This document shows positions 41,555-49,543 of a stretch of 64,000 bases of DNA, piece by piece; within the stretch, counting starts at the first letter, position 1, and the number at the start of each line of letters is the position of its first letter. The translations under genes were made by a program, and so were the position numbers. The stretch comes from Caulobacter sp. X (GTDB taxonomy: Bacteria > Pseudomonadota > Alphaproteobacteria > Caulobacterales > Caulobacteraceae), in NCBI RefSeq assembly GCF_002742635.1, contig NZ_PEGF01000002.1:868001-932000 (forward strand). The letters run 5' to 3'. Below the pieces are notes generated by a model. The model had not been told where the DNA came from, did no database searches, and worked only from the letters and a program-made list of their open reading frames with translations.

Positions 41555-42445
41555 CTACCGCGACACCGCCACCCAGGTGATCGCGCCCGTATAGGGATCC
41601 ATCTGCGGCGCGTAGGCGGGGGGCATGTCGCTGTAGTCCGGCCCGCGTGGGGCGACGCTCCAGACGATGGCCATGGCCGCGATCGCCAGGAAGGTCATCG
41701 TCAGGAAACCGGCCACGTCGCGGGTCAGGCTCGGCTCGCGGCGGTTCAGCAGCGAGACCCGCAGGATCAGCGGATGGGTGGCCCAGCCGCAGGCCAGCGG
41801 CGAGGTCGAGACGCTGAGCTGCGCCTTCATCAGCGCCTTGGCGTAGTCGGCGCGGATGTCCGAGCGCAGGGCCACGACCGTCGCGTCGCAGGCCAGCTCC
41901 TGATCGATGCGGACCAGGCGCTGGGCCAGGGCGACCATCGGATTGCACCAGCCCAGGACCCCGAACGCGGCGATGACGAGGTTCGTGATCGGGTCGCCGC
42001 GATTGATGTGGGTGCGTTCGTGCAACTGGATCATCTCGCGCTCGCGGGCGTCGAAACGCTGGGCGAAGTCGGCGGGCAGGACGATGCGCGGCCACAGGGC
42101 GCCCATGACGGCGGGACCGGCTCGGCCCTGGCGGACGCGGCGGCGGAACAGATGCTCGCGCAGAACCAGAATGGCGGTGGCGATCACGCAGCCGCCCAGC
42201 CACAGCATCACCAGCTTCGGCGCCCAGACGCCGAGCGGCCGGGCGGGCGCGCCCAGGTCCATGGTCTCGGCGAGACTGGGGAAGAAGGCCGCGGCGGCGG
42301 CGGCCGGCGCGATGATCCACAGGCCATAGGCTCGGCGCGGCCCGAACAGGCGGCGCGCGAACGGTCGCAGGGCGATGATCAGCAGCACCGCCGCGGCGGC
42401 CGCCACCTGGGCTCGGATCAGGGCTAGGGCGAAGAGCTCGATCAT
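41555..42445 (-). CDS. M56 (BlaR1/MecR1-like) membrane metallopeptidase
   Basis: 296 residues, with about four membrane segments and the zinc protease motif MIQLHERTHINRGDP (HExxH at about 141-145). LVRIDQELACDATVVAL is the third-ligand region (E in IDQELACD) of the family. A C-terminal penicillin-sensing domain is absent; the end is a short extracytoplasmic tail. BlaR1 proteins normally cleave a BlaI repressor encoded beside them, but none is here. The gene starts 38 bp from a BlaI-like operator. Confidence 0.9.
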   Translation of the reverse strand: MIELFALALIRAQVAAAAAVLLIIALRPFARRLFGPRRAYGLWIIAPAAAAAAFFPSLAETMDLGAPARPLGVWAPKLVMLWLGGCVIATAILVLREHLFRRRVRQGRAGPAVMGALWPRIVLPADFAQRFDAREREMIQLHERTHINRGDPITNLVIAAFGVLGWCNPMVALAQRLVRIDQELACDATVVALRSDIRADYAKALMKAQLSVSTSPLACGWATHPLILRVSLLNRREPSLTRDVAGFLTMTFLAIAAMAIVWSVAPRGPDYSDMPPAYAPQMDPYTGAITWVAVSR

Positions 42446-42482
42446 TCTCGGGCGGTTCCTGCCGTTTCCTCGGACGCAATGG

Positions 42483-42494
42483 TTACAACTGTAA
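42483..42494. promoter_or_regulatory. BlaI/MecI-like operator dyad
   Basis: TTACAACTGTAA has 5-bp inverted arms around AC and contains the TACAnnTGTA core of BlaI/MecI-type repressor sites. It lies between the divergent M56 and glnE genes. Which gene it controls is inferred (M56 more likely). Confidence 0.55.
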
Positions 42495-42551
42495 TATGCG
42501 GCGTCAAGCCGGAGTCTTGTTCGGAAGGCTCAGGCGCGCGACGGTGCCGCC

Positions 42552-45428
42552 ATGACTCGCCTCGCCGACCAGCTGACGCCCTGTGGCCCTATCGTCGATC
42601 CCAAGGCCGCCGAGCGCGCCCACGAGGCGATCGCCAAGCGTACCGGCGAGGCCTTCGCCGTCGTGGACGCCGCCTGGCCGGCCCTGGCGCCGGTGTTCGC
42701 GGGCTCGCCCTACCTGACCAGCCTGGCGCGGCGGGATGGCGTCCGGTTGCCGTCGATCCTGCGAGCCGAACCACAGGCGCGCCTGGCCGAAATCCTCGAC
42801 GCCGCCGAGGCCGTCGCCGCCGAGCCGGACTTCGAGACCGCCCGCCGGGTGCTGCGCGAGCTGAAGGCCGACCTGCATCTGCTGACCGCGCTGTGCGACC
42901 TGTCGGGCGTCTGGGACCTCGACCAGGTGACCGGCGCCCTGACCCGCTTCGCCGACGCGACCTTGCACGCCGCCCTGGCCCAGGCCGTGCGCCAGGAGGT
43001 CGATCGCGGGGCGCTGACGCAGGTGGGCGAGGGCGAGGACGGTCCCGCGCCGGGCCTGTTCTGCGTCGCCATGGGCAAGCACGGCGCGTTCGAGCTGAAC
43101 TATTCCAGCGACATCGATTTTTCGATCTTCTACGCGCCCGAGAAGCTGCCGGTCGCTGAGGGGCACGAGCCCCAGGCCGTGGCCGTGCGGATCGCCAACC
43201 ATCTGGGCCGGATCCTGCAGGAGCGGACCGGCGACGGCTATGTGTTCCGCATCGACCTGCGCCTGCGCCCCGACCCGTCCTCGACCCCGCCGGCCATGCC
43301 GGTCGACGCGGCCATGGACTACTACGAGAGCGTCGGCCAGAACTGGGAGCGGGCGGCGCACATCAAGGCCCGCATCGCCGCTGGCGATCTCGCCGAAGGC
43401 CGCGCCTTCCTGGAGGGGCTGCAGCCGTTCATCTGGCGGCGGAACCTCGACTTCGCGGCCATCGCCGACATCCACTCGATCAAGCGCCAGATCCACACCT
43501 ACAAGGTCGACGACCGCCTGACCGCCAAGGGCGCGGACTTGAAGCTGGGGCGCGGCGGCATCCGCGAGATCGAGTTCTTCGTCCAGACCCAGCAACTGAT
43601 CCTGGGCGGCCGCCAGCCCGATCTGCGCAGCCCGCGCACGCTGGACGCCCTGAAGGCGCTATCGGAGGCGGGCCACGTGACGCCGGAGGACGCCGCTTGG
43701 CTGACGCAAGCCTACAAGGACCTGCGGGCGCTGGAGCACCGCGCCCAGATGATCGCCGACGATCAGACCCACAAGCTTCCGGACTCCGACGCCGACCGCA
43801 AGCGCGTGGCGGCCCTGTGGGGCGAGGGAAACCTGCGCAGCTTCGACGCCGCCGTCGGCAAGATCCTGAAGGGCGTGAACCTGCGCTACGGCCGCCTGTT
43901 CGCCGGTGAGGAGGAACTGTCCTCGCGTTTCGGCAGCCTGGTGTTCACCGGCGTCGAGGACGACCCCGAGACCCTGGCGACCCTGAAGCGCATGGGCTTC
44001 TCCAATCCCGAGCGCGTCGCCGCCACCATTCGCGGCTGGCACCATGGCCACATCGCCGCCACCCGCACCGAGCGGGGGCGAGAGCTTTTCACCCGCCTGG
44101 CGCCGCGCCTGTTGGACGCCGCCAACGCCACCGGCGCGCCGGACCAGGCGTTCAATCGTTTCGCCGACTTCTTCAGCCGCCTGTCGTCGGGCGTGCAGAT
44201 CCAGTCGCTGTTCCTGGCCCAGCCGCGCCTGTTCGAGCTGATCGTCGAGGTCATGGCCTTCGCACCCCGTCTGGCGAGCACCATGGCCAAGCGGCCGACG
44301 GCGCTGGACGCCCTCTTGGACCCCAGCTTCTTCGGCCCGATCGAGACGCCGGCCGTCGCGCCGTGGGATCCGGAGGACTTCGAGGGCGCGATGGACGCCG
44401 CCCGGCGGCTGTTCCGCGACCAGAGCTTCCGGATCGGGGTGCGGGTGATGAGCGGCACCGCCGACGCCCGCGACATCGGCCGGGCCTTCGCCGAGCTCGC
44501 CGACCTGATCATCGGCGGCCTCGCCCCCGCCGCCCTCGCCGAGGTCGAACGGCTGGGCGGGGCCTTCCCCGGCCAGGTCGCCGTGGTGGCCCTGGGCAAG
44601 GCCGGCTCGCGCGAGATGACCGCCAAGTCGGATCTCGACCTGATGACCCTCTACGCCGCCGACGGCCCCCAGGGCATGTCCGCCATCAAGGAGTGGAGCG
44701 CCGACGTCTTCTACGCCCGCTTCACCCAGCGCCTGACCTCGGCCTTGTCGGCGCCGACGGGGGAGGGAACGCTGTACGAGGTCGACTTGAAGCTCCGGCC
44801 TTCCGGGACGAAGGGCCCGGTGGCGGTCAGCTTCGCGGCCTTCGAGGACTATTACGAGCGCGAGGCCGAGACCTGGGAGCTGCTGGCCCTGACCCGCGCG
44901 CGGGTCGTCTGGGCCAGCTCCGAGGCGTTCCGGCAGCGGGCCGAGGGCGCGATCGCGGCGGCGTTGCGCCGGGCGCGCGATCCGAAGAAGACCGCCGCCG
45001 ACGTCGTCGAGATGCGCCAGCTGATGGAGCGCGAGCGGCCCGGCAAGGGCGACTGGGACCTGAAGCTCGATCCCGGCGGCCTGGTGGACATCGAGTTCGC
45101 CGCCCAGTTCCTGCAACTGGCCCACGCGGCGGCGGGCGGTCCCCTGCGCCAGAACACCGGCGAGGCCCTGGCGGCCTTGCGTGAAGCGGGGCTGGCGGAC
45201 GATGGCGCGCTCTCGCGGCTCGAGGCGGCCTGGCGGCTGGAGCAGGACCTTTCGCAACTGATCAAGGTGGCGCTGGAAGACGGCGGCGATCCGGAGACCG
45301 AGCCCAAAGCCTTCAAGGCGCTGCTCGCCAAGGCCGGCGGCGTCGCCCAGTTCAAGTCGCTGAAGCCGAAGCTGGCCAAGGCCAAGGCCGAGGCGCGGGC
45401 GGCTTATGAGGCGGTGGTGAAGGGGTAG
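42552..45428 (+). CDS. glnE: bifunctional glutamine synthetase adenylyltransferase/deadenylylase
   Basis: 958 residues with two nucleotidyltransferase domains: the N-terminal one (MGKHGAFELNYSSDIDFSIF, about 173-192) removes AMP and the C-terminal one (GKAGSREMTAKSDLDLMTLY, about 680-699) adds it; each is followed by a helical GlnD-like regulatory domain (KLGRGGIREIEFFVQTQQLI and LDPGGLVDIEFAAQFLQLAH). It tunes glutamine synthetase activity to nitrogen supply via PII. Length is normal for alphaproteobacteria. Confidence 0.97.
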   Translation: MTRLADQLTPCGPIVDPKAAERAHEAIAKRTGEAFAVVDAAWPALAPVFAGSPYLTSLARRDGVRLPSILRAEPQARLAEILDAAEAVAAEPDFETARRVLRELKADLHLLTALCDLSGVWDLDQVTGALTRFADATLHAALAQAVRQEVDRGALTQVGEGEDGPAPGLFCVAMGKHGAFELNYSSDIDFSIFYAPEKLPVAEGHEPQAVAVRIANHLGRILQERTGDGYVFRIDLRLRPDPSSTPPAMPVDAAMDYYESVGQNWERAAHIKARIAAGDLAEGRAFLEGLQPFIWRRNLDFAAIADIHSIKRQIHTYKVDDRLTAKGADLKLGRGGIREIEFFVQTQQLILGGRQPDLRSPRTLDALKALSEAGHVTPEDAAWLTQAYKDLRALEHRAQMIADDQTHKLPDSDADRKRVAALWGEGNLRSFDAAVGKILKGVNLRYGRLFAGEEELSSRFGSLVFTGVEDDPETLATLKRMGFSNPERVAATIRGWHHGHIAATRTERGRELFTRLAPRLLDAANATGAPDQAFNRFADFFSRLSSGVQIQSLFLAQPRLFELIVEVMAFAPRLASTMAKRPTALDALLDPSFFGPIETPAVAPWDPEDFEGAMDAARRLFRDQSFRIGVRVMSGTADARDIGRAFAELADLIIGGLAPAALAEVERLGGAFPGQVAVVALGKAGSREMTAKSDLDLMTLYAADGPQGMSAIKEWSADVFYARFTQRLTSALSAPTGEGTLYEVDLKLRPSGTKGPVAVSFAAFEDYYEREAETWELLALTRARVVWASSEAFRQRAEGAIAAALRRARDPKKTAADVVEMRQLMERERPGKGDWDLKLDPGGLVDIEFAAQFLQLAHAAAGGPLRQNTGEALAALREAGLADDGALSRLEAAWRLEQDLSQLIKVALEDGGDPETEPKAFKALLAKAGGVAQFKSLKPKLAKAKAEARAAYEAVVKG

Positions 45429-45435
45429 GGTGAGA

Positions 45436-45569
45436 CGCCCCCTCCGTCACGTCGCCTATCGGCGCCGCGCCACCTCCCCCGCAAGCGGGGCAGGAGGGAA
45501 GCTGTTTCCTCCTCACCCGTGAAACGGGGGAGGTGGCGTGATGCGATACGCATCACGACGGAGGGGGCG
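45436..45569. repeat. palindromic repeat doublet (CTCC/GGTGAGGAGG type)
   Basis: ACGCCCCCTCCGTCACG and the mirror CACGACGGAGGGGGCG enclose GCCACCTCCCCCGCAAGCGG and CCTCACCCGTGAAACGGGGG hairpins; GCGATACGCATC is an extra stem. It sits between glnE and the EF-hand gene. Confidence 0.85.
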
Positions 45570-45659
45570 CAATTCTTGACCACACCTCCGACGGAATCCC
45601 CGCCTCAACGCGTTTCACTCTCAGGGACGGGCCTTCCAGCTTCGGAGACCTTCGAGACA

Positions 45660-46082
45660 ATGATCAAACGCACCTTGATCGCCGCCGGCGCCGTGCTGGC
45701 CGTGGCGGCGCCCGCGCTGGCCCAGACCAGCGCCCCCGCAGGCCAAAATCCCACGGGCATGACCCTCGAACAATTCCAGGCCAAGAACACCGACAAGATG
45801 TTCGAGCGCCTCGACACCAACAAGGACGGCAAGATCTCGCCCGAGGAGTTCGCCGCTTTCCGCGAAAGCAACGCCCAGGCCGACGCCAAGGCGAGCAGGG
45901 CCGGCAAGCGCGGCCAGCGGATGTTCGCGCGCTTCGACAAGGACAAGGACGGTTCGCTGTCGCGGGCCGAGGCCAACGATGTGCTGGCCATGCGGTTCAA
46001 GCGGATGGACACGAATAACGACGGCGTCCTGACCTTGGAAGAGTTGCAGGCCAAGTCCGGCAGGGCCAAGGTCGGGGTCTGA
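45660..46082 (+). CDS. exported EF-hand calcium-binding protein
   Basis: 140 residues: signal peptide (MIKRTLIAAGAVLAVAAPAL, cleavage near AQT), then three canonical EF-hand loops: DTNKDGKISPEEF, DKDKDGSLSRAEA and DTNNDGVLTLEEL, with calcium ligands at 1, 3, 5, 9 and 12. It is periplasmic. Longer frames upstream run through the repeat and are rejected. The sigma factor gene begins 27 bp after its stop, so they are probably one operon. Confidence 0.92.
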   Translation: MIKRTLIAAGAVLAVAAPALAQTSAPAGQNPTGMTLEQFQAKNTDKMFERLDTNKDGKISPEEFAAFRESNAQADAKASRAGKRGQRMFARFDKDKDGSLSRAEANDVLAMRFKRMDTNNDGVLTLEELQAKSGRAKVGV

Positions 46083-46108
46083 TGACGACGTGCGCGGCGG
46101 ATTGAAGC

Positions 46109-46669
46109 TTGGCGTCCGACGGGAACGATCCCGACGAGGTCCTGCTGGCGGGGGTGAGCCGAGGCGAGCCGACCGCCGTGCGTCAGCTGCTGGACCGACG
46201 TCTGCCGCGCATTCTCGCCCTGGCCCGCCGCATGCTGAACGACCCCGGCGAGGCCGAGGACGTCGCGCAGGAGACCTTCCTGCGGGCTTGGAAACAGGCT
46301 CGGGCCTGGAAACCCGGCCCGGCGCGGTTCGACACCTGGCTGCACCGGGTGGCGCTGAACCTGTGCTACGATCGCCTGCGGCGTCGGCGCGAGATCGCGA
46401 CCGATACGCCGCCGGAGCAGGTCGATACGGGACCCGCGCCGGACGCGGGCTTGATGGGGGCGGAGCTCTCGCGGCGGGTCGAGGCGGCGCTGGCGGCGCT
46501 GCCGGCGCGCCAACGCGAGGCGATCGTGCTGTGCCACCACCAAGGCCTAGGGAATATCGAGGCCGCGGCGCTGATGGAGATCAGCGTCGAGGCCCTGGAA
46601 AGCTTGCTCGCGCGGGGGCGCCGGGCGTTGAAGACGTCGCTGGCGGATCTGCGGGGGGCGAGCGGATGA
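46109..46669 (+). CDS. ECF-type RNA polymerase sigma factor
   Basis: 186 residues: region 2 (RRMLNDPGEAEDVAQETFLR with the RAWKQARAW tail, FDTWLHRVALNLCYDRLRRR) and region 4 (ALAALPARQREAIVLCHHQG and IEAAALMEISVEALESLLAR). The start is TTG at 46109; there is no better in-frame ATG before region 2. The next gene, which begins 14 bp later, is a probable anti-sigma factor. Confidence 0.93.
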   Translation: MASDGNDPDEVLLAGVSRGEPTAVRQLLDRRLPRILALARRMLNDPGEAEDVAQETFLRAWKQARAWKPGPARFDTWLHRVALNLCYDRLRRRREIATDTPPEQVDTGPAPDAGLMGAELSRRVEAALAALPARQREAIVLCHHQGLGNIEAAALMEISVEALESLLARGRRALKTSLADLRGASG

Positions 46670-46682
46670 AGGAGGCGTGGTC

Positions 46683-47129
46683 ATGATGTCTCTCGAGAGG
46701 TTCGAGGACCTGGCCGAGATCTATGGCGGCGACATCGCCCGCTGGCCGGAAGGCGAGCGCGAGGCCGCGCGCGCCTTGCTGGCGGAAAAGGCCGAGCGCT
46801 TGGCGCCGGTGCTGGCCGCCGCCGCCCAGCTGGACCGCCTGCTGGACCTCGCGCCCGCCCAGAGCCCCGACGCCGCCCTGATCGGCCGCCTGATCTCGGC
46901 CGCGCCCCGGCCCGCCGCCGCCGGTTGGCGCTGGTTCGCGGGCCTCTCCGCCGCCCTGGGCCTTTCGGTCGCCGCCGCCGCGGGCGTGGTCACCGGTGTC
47001 ATGGTCGAACGCTCGCCTCTGGACGTCGCGCCCCGGGTCGCCGTCGCCGCGCCCGAGCCGGTCGTGACGGCGGTGGACACCAGCGCCTCCCTGCAGGACG
47101 CCATCGCCGAGCCGGCGGCTGACCTATGA
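46683..47129 (+). CDS. single-pass membrane protein, probable anti-sigma factor
   Basis: 148 residues: a cytoplasmic helical part (SLERFEDLAEIYGGDIARWP, EREAARALLAEKAERLAPVL), one membrane segment (WFAGLSAALGLSVAAAAGVV, about 82-102) and a short periplasmic tail. The ATG at 46683 has a strong AAGGAGG seven bases upstream. Position after the sigma gene and topology suggest it holds the sigma factor at the membrane; a zinc anti-sigma HxxxCxxC motif is absent. Confidence 0.75.
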   Translation: MMSLERFEDLAEIYGGDIARWPEGEREAARALLAEKAERLAPVLAAAAQLDRLLDLAPAQSPDAALIGRLISAAPRPAAAGWRWFAGLSAALGLSVAAAAGVVTGVMVERSPLDVAPRVAVAAPEPVVTAVDTSASLQDAIAEPAADL

Positions 47130-47812
47130 GCGCATCGCGTCCGCTCGTGATCGCCCTGGCCGCGTCGGCGGCGGTCAACGTCTTCCTGATCGGCGGCTTC
47201 GCCGGCATGGCCTTTGTGCGCCTCACCGGGCCCGCGCCGACGCCCGCCCCAGTCCCCGCTGTCGTCAGCGCGCCGCCGGCTCCGCGTCTCCCGGCGCCCG
47301 GTCCGTCGGCGGCCCTGGCGCCGTCCGCCGCGCCCGAAGCGTCCGAGGCGACCCCCAAGCCAGCCCATCACGTCGCCCCGCGCGCGTCCGCCGTCGAAGC
47401 CCGGCCCACCCCTGCGCCGCCGGCGCCCGCCCCCGCGGTCGAGGCGGCCGCCGCGCCGGCCCGTCCGCCGCTGGTCTCGGCCGCCGACGGGCTGTCGCCC
47501 GAGACGCGCCAGGCCTTCCGCCGCGCGCTGAACGAAGCCAACAAGCGCAACCGCCCGCTGACCCAGCAGGCGCGGGCCGAGCGTCTGGCGGCGCTGAGCG
47601 CTCTCGGCGCGCAAGGCTATGACAGCGGCGAGGTGGCCCGGCGCCTGGCGTTGGCGCGCGACCTGGAGCAGCAGGCGCGCGGCAATGTCGAGGTGGCGCT
47701 GGCGAACTTCACCGCCACGCTGTCGCCGCAAGAGCGGGTGATCTTCGCCGAGGGCCTGGCGAAGGTCTACGCGCCGTTGGGCGCGCGCCGACCGATGCCG
47801 GGACCCAACTGA
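47126..47812 (+). CDS. membrane-anchored periplasmic heavy-metal-sensor-like protein
   Basis: 228 residues: membrane anchor (LVIALAASAAVNVFLIGGFA), a Pro/Ala-rich linker to about 110, and a helical domain (LSPETRQAFRRALNEANKRN, TATLSPQERVIFAEGLAKVY) like the CnrX/CpxP/heavy-metal-resistance family, in which the last helix senses metal or misfolded protein. It overlaps the previous gene by ATGA, so it is the last of a four-gene operon. What it senses is unknown. Confidence 0.75.
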   Translation: MSASRPLVIALAASAAVNVFLIGGFAGMAFVRLTGPAPTPAPVPAVVSAPPAPRLPAPGPSAALAPSAAPEASEATPKPAHHVAPRASAVEARPTPAPPAPAPAVEAAAAPARPPLVSAADGLSPETRQAFRRALNEANKRNRPLTQQARAERLAALSALGAQGYDSGEVARRLALARDLEQQARGNVEVALANFTATLSPQERVIFAEGLAKVYAPLGARRPMPGPN

Positions 47813-47826
47813 ATTTCGCGGGACAG

Positions 47827-47853
47827 GTAACCAAAGGCGGGTTTGGTCCGTAT
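47827..47853 (+). promoter_or_regulatory. ECF sigma promoter of msrPQ
   Basis: GTAACC (47827-47832) and CGTAT (47849-47853) are 16 bp apart, 32 bp before the ATG of msrP. This is the -35/-10 layout reported for the Caulobacter ECF factor SigF (GTAACC-N16-CGAA), whose targets include the msrP-type oxidoreductase genes, as I recall it. Confidence 0.55.
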
Positions 47854-47884
47854 CTGTAGGGACAGCCGCTTACGGAGCGTTTCC

Positions 47885-48805
47885 ATGCTGATCCGCCACG
47901 CCCCCGACCTGACCGACAACGACGTCACCGACCACGGCCTCTATCTCAAGCGTCGAACGCTGATGGCGGGGTTGGCGGGCGTGGGGCTGGCCGGCGCGGC
48001 GGCGGGCGAAGCGCAGGCGGCCCTGACCTTCACCAAGGGCTTTTCGACGCCGGAGAAGCCGACCTCGAAAGAGGACATCACCACCTACAACAACTTCTAT
48101 GAGTTCGGCGTCGACAAGAGCGATCCGGCCGAGAACGCCGGCCGCTTCAAGCCGCGCCCATGGACGGTCCGCATCGACGGCGCCTGCGAAGCGCCGCGCA
48201 CCGTCGGCATCGAGGACCTGATCGGCAAGAACAAGCTGGAGGAGCGCATCTATCGCATGCGCTGCGTCGAGGGCTGGTCGATGGTGATCCCCTGGGTCGG
48301 CTTTCCGCTGAAGGACCTCTTGGCCTCGGTCAAGCCGACCTCGAAGGCCAAGTATGTGGCGTTCGAGACGGTGATGCGGCCCTCCGAAATGCCAGGACAG
48401 GCCTGGAACACGCTCGACTGGCCCTACCGCGAAGGCTTGCGGATCGACGAGGCCATGCACCCGCTGACCCTGATGGCGGTGGGCCTCTATGGCGACGTCC
48501 TGCCCAACCAGAACGGCGCGCCGCTGCGGCTCGTCGTGCCTTGGAAGTACGGCTTCAAGGGCATCAAGTCGATCGTCCGGATCAGCCTGGTCGAGAACCA
48601 GCCCGCGACCTCGTGGAACCGGCTGGCGCCGCGCGAGTACGGCTTCTATTCCAACGTCAATCCGGCCGTTGATCATCCGCGCTGGTCGCAAGCCACCGAG
48701 CGCCGCATCGGCGAGTTCCGCCGCCGCGACACCCTGCCGTTCAACGGCTACGGCGAGTGGGTGGCCGACCTCTATCGGGGCATGGACCTGAAGCGGTTCT
48801 ATTGA
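47885..48805 (+). CDS. msrP: protein-methionine-sulfoxide reductase catalytic subunit MsrP
   Basis: 306 residues: Tat leader ([17 protein letters not shown], cleavage near AQA), [11 protein letters not shown], and the molybdenum-cysteine in [17 protein letters not shown] (C127), plus [20 protein letters not shown] and [15 protein letters not shown] of the YedY/sulfite oxidase family. It repairs oxidised methionine in periplasmic proteins using electrons from MsrQ. The ATG of msrQ overlaps its stop by one base. Confidence 0.96.
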   Translation: MLIRHAPDLTDNDVTDHGLYLKRRTLMAGLAGVGLAGAAAGEAQAALTFTKGFSTPEKPTSKEDITTYNNFYEFGVDKSDPAENAGRFKPRPWTVRIDGACEAPRTVGIEDLIGKNKLEERIYRMRCVEGWSMVIPWVGFPLKDLLASVKPTSKAKYVAFETVMRPSEMPGQAWNTLDWPYREGLRIDEAMHPLTLMAVGLYGDVLPNQNGAPLRLVVPWKYGFKGIKSIVRISLVENQPATSWNRLAPREYGFYSNVNPAVDHPRWSQATERRIGEFRRRDTLPFNGYGEWVADLYRGMDLKRFY

Positions 48806-49431
48806 TGGCGTCCGCCAAGAAGCGCCCCTCCAAAACCCAGGACAACCTCGTCTACGGCCTCGTCTGGCTGGCGTGTTTCGCGCCGCTGGTCTGGCTGGCG
48901 TGGCGCGGCTTCATGGGCGAGCTCGGGGCCAATCCGATCGAGAAGCTGATCCGCGAACTCGGCGTCTGGGGCCTGCGGCTGCTGCTGGCGGGCCTCGCCA
49001 TCACGCCCGCCGCGCGGATCCTGAAGCAGCCGCGCCTGATCCGCTTCCGACGGACCATCGGCCTGTTCGCCTTCAGCTACATCGTGCTGCACCTGTTCAG
49101 CTATATCGGCGTCGACCTGTTCTTCGACTGGAACCAGCTGTGGAAGGACATCCTCAAGCGCCCCTTCATCACCCTGGGGATGCTGGGCTTTGTCTTGCTG
49201 ATCCCGCTGGCGGTGACTTCGACCAACGGCTGGGTGATCCGCATGGGTCGCGCGGCCTGGAGCCGGCTGCACAAGCTTATCTACCTGATCGTCCCGCTGG
49301 GCGTCCTCCACTACTACCTGTTGGTCAAAGCCGACCACCGGCCGCCGATCATCTACGGCGTGGTGTTCGCGGCGCTGATGCTGTGGCGGGTTTGGGAGGG
49401 GCGGCGGGCGCTGCTCAAATCCTCCCCCTAG
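48805..49431 (+). CDS. msrQ: haem b membrane subunit MsrQ
   Basis: 208 residues, about six membrane segments, family motifs LGVWGLRLLLAGLAITPAAR, RRTIGLFAFSYIVLHLFSYI (haem histidine) and WSRLHKLIYLIVPLGVLHYY (further histidines). It passes electrons from the respiratory chain to MsrP. Its final residues LLKSSP and the TAG stop are encoded by the first palindrome arm of the repeat that follows. Confidence 0.95.
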   Translation: MASAKKRPSKTQDNLVYGLVWLACFAPLVWLAWRGFMGELGANPIEKLIRELGVWGLRLLLAGLAITPAARILKQPRLIRFRRTIGLFAFSYIVLHLFSYIGVDLFFDWNQLWKDILKRPFITLGMLGFVLLIPLAVTSTNGWVIRMGRAAWSRLHKLIYLIVPLGVLHYYLLVKADHRPPIIYGVVFAALMLWRVWEGRRALLKSSP

Positions 49432-49537
49432 CGGGGGAGGTGGCGCGAAGCGCCGGAGGGGGAAGTCCTGCTGACCTTGCCTCTTCCCCCTCCGTCGCCG
49501 CTTTGCGTCGACACCTCCCCCGCGAGAGGGAGGATTT
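49418..49537. repeat. palindromic repeat doublet (REP-like) overlapping the msrQ end
   Basis: AAATCCTCCCCCTAGCGGGG and mirror CCTCCCCCGCGAGAGGGAGG with GGCGCGAAGCGCC and GTCGCCGCTTTGCGTCGAC stems. The first 14 bp are coding for msrQ. It lies between msrQ and the convergent dipeptidase. Confidence 0.88.
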
Positions 49538-49543
49538 GTAGTT

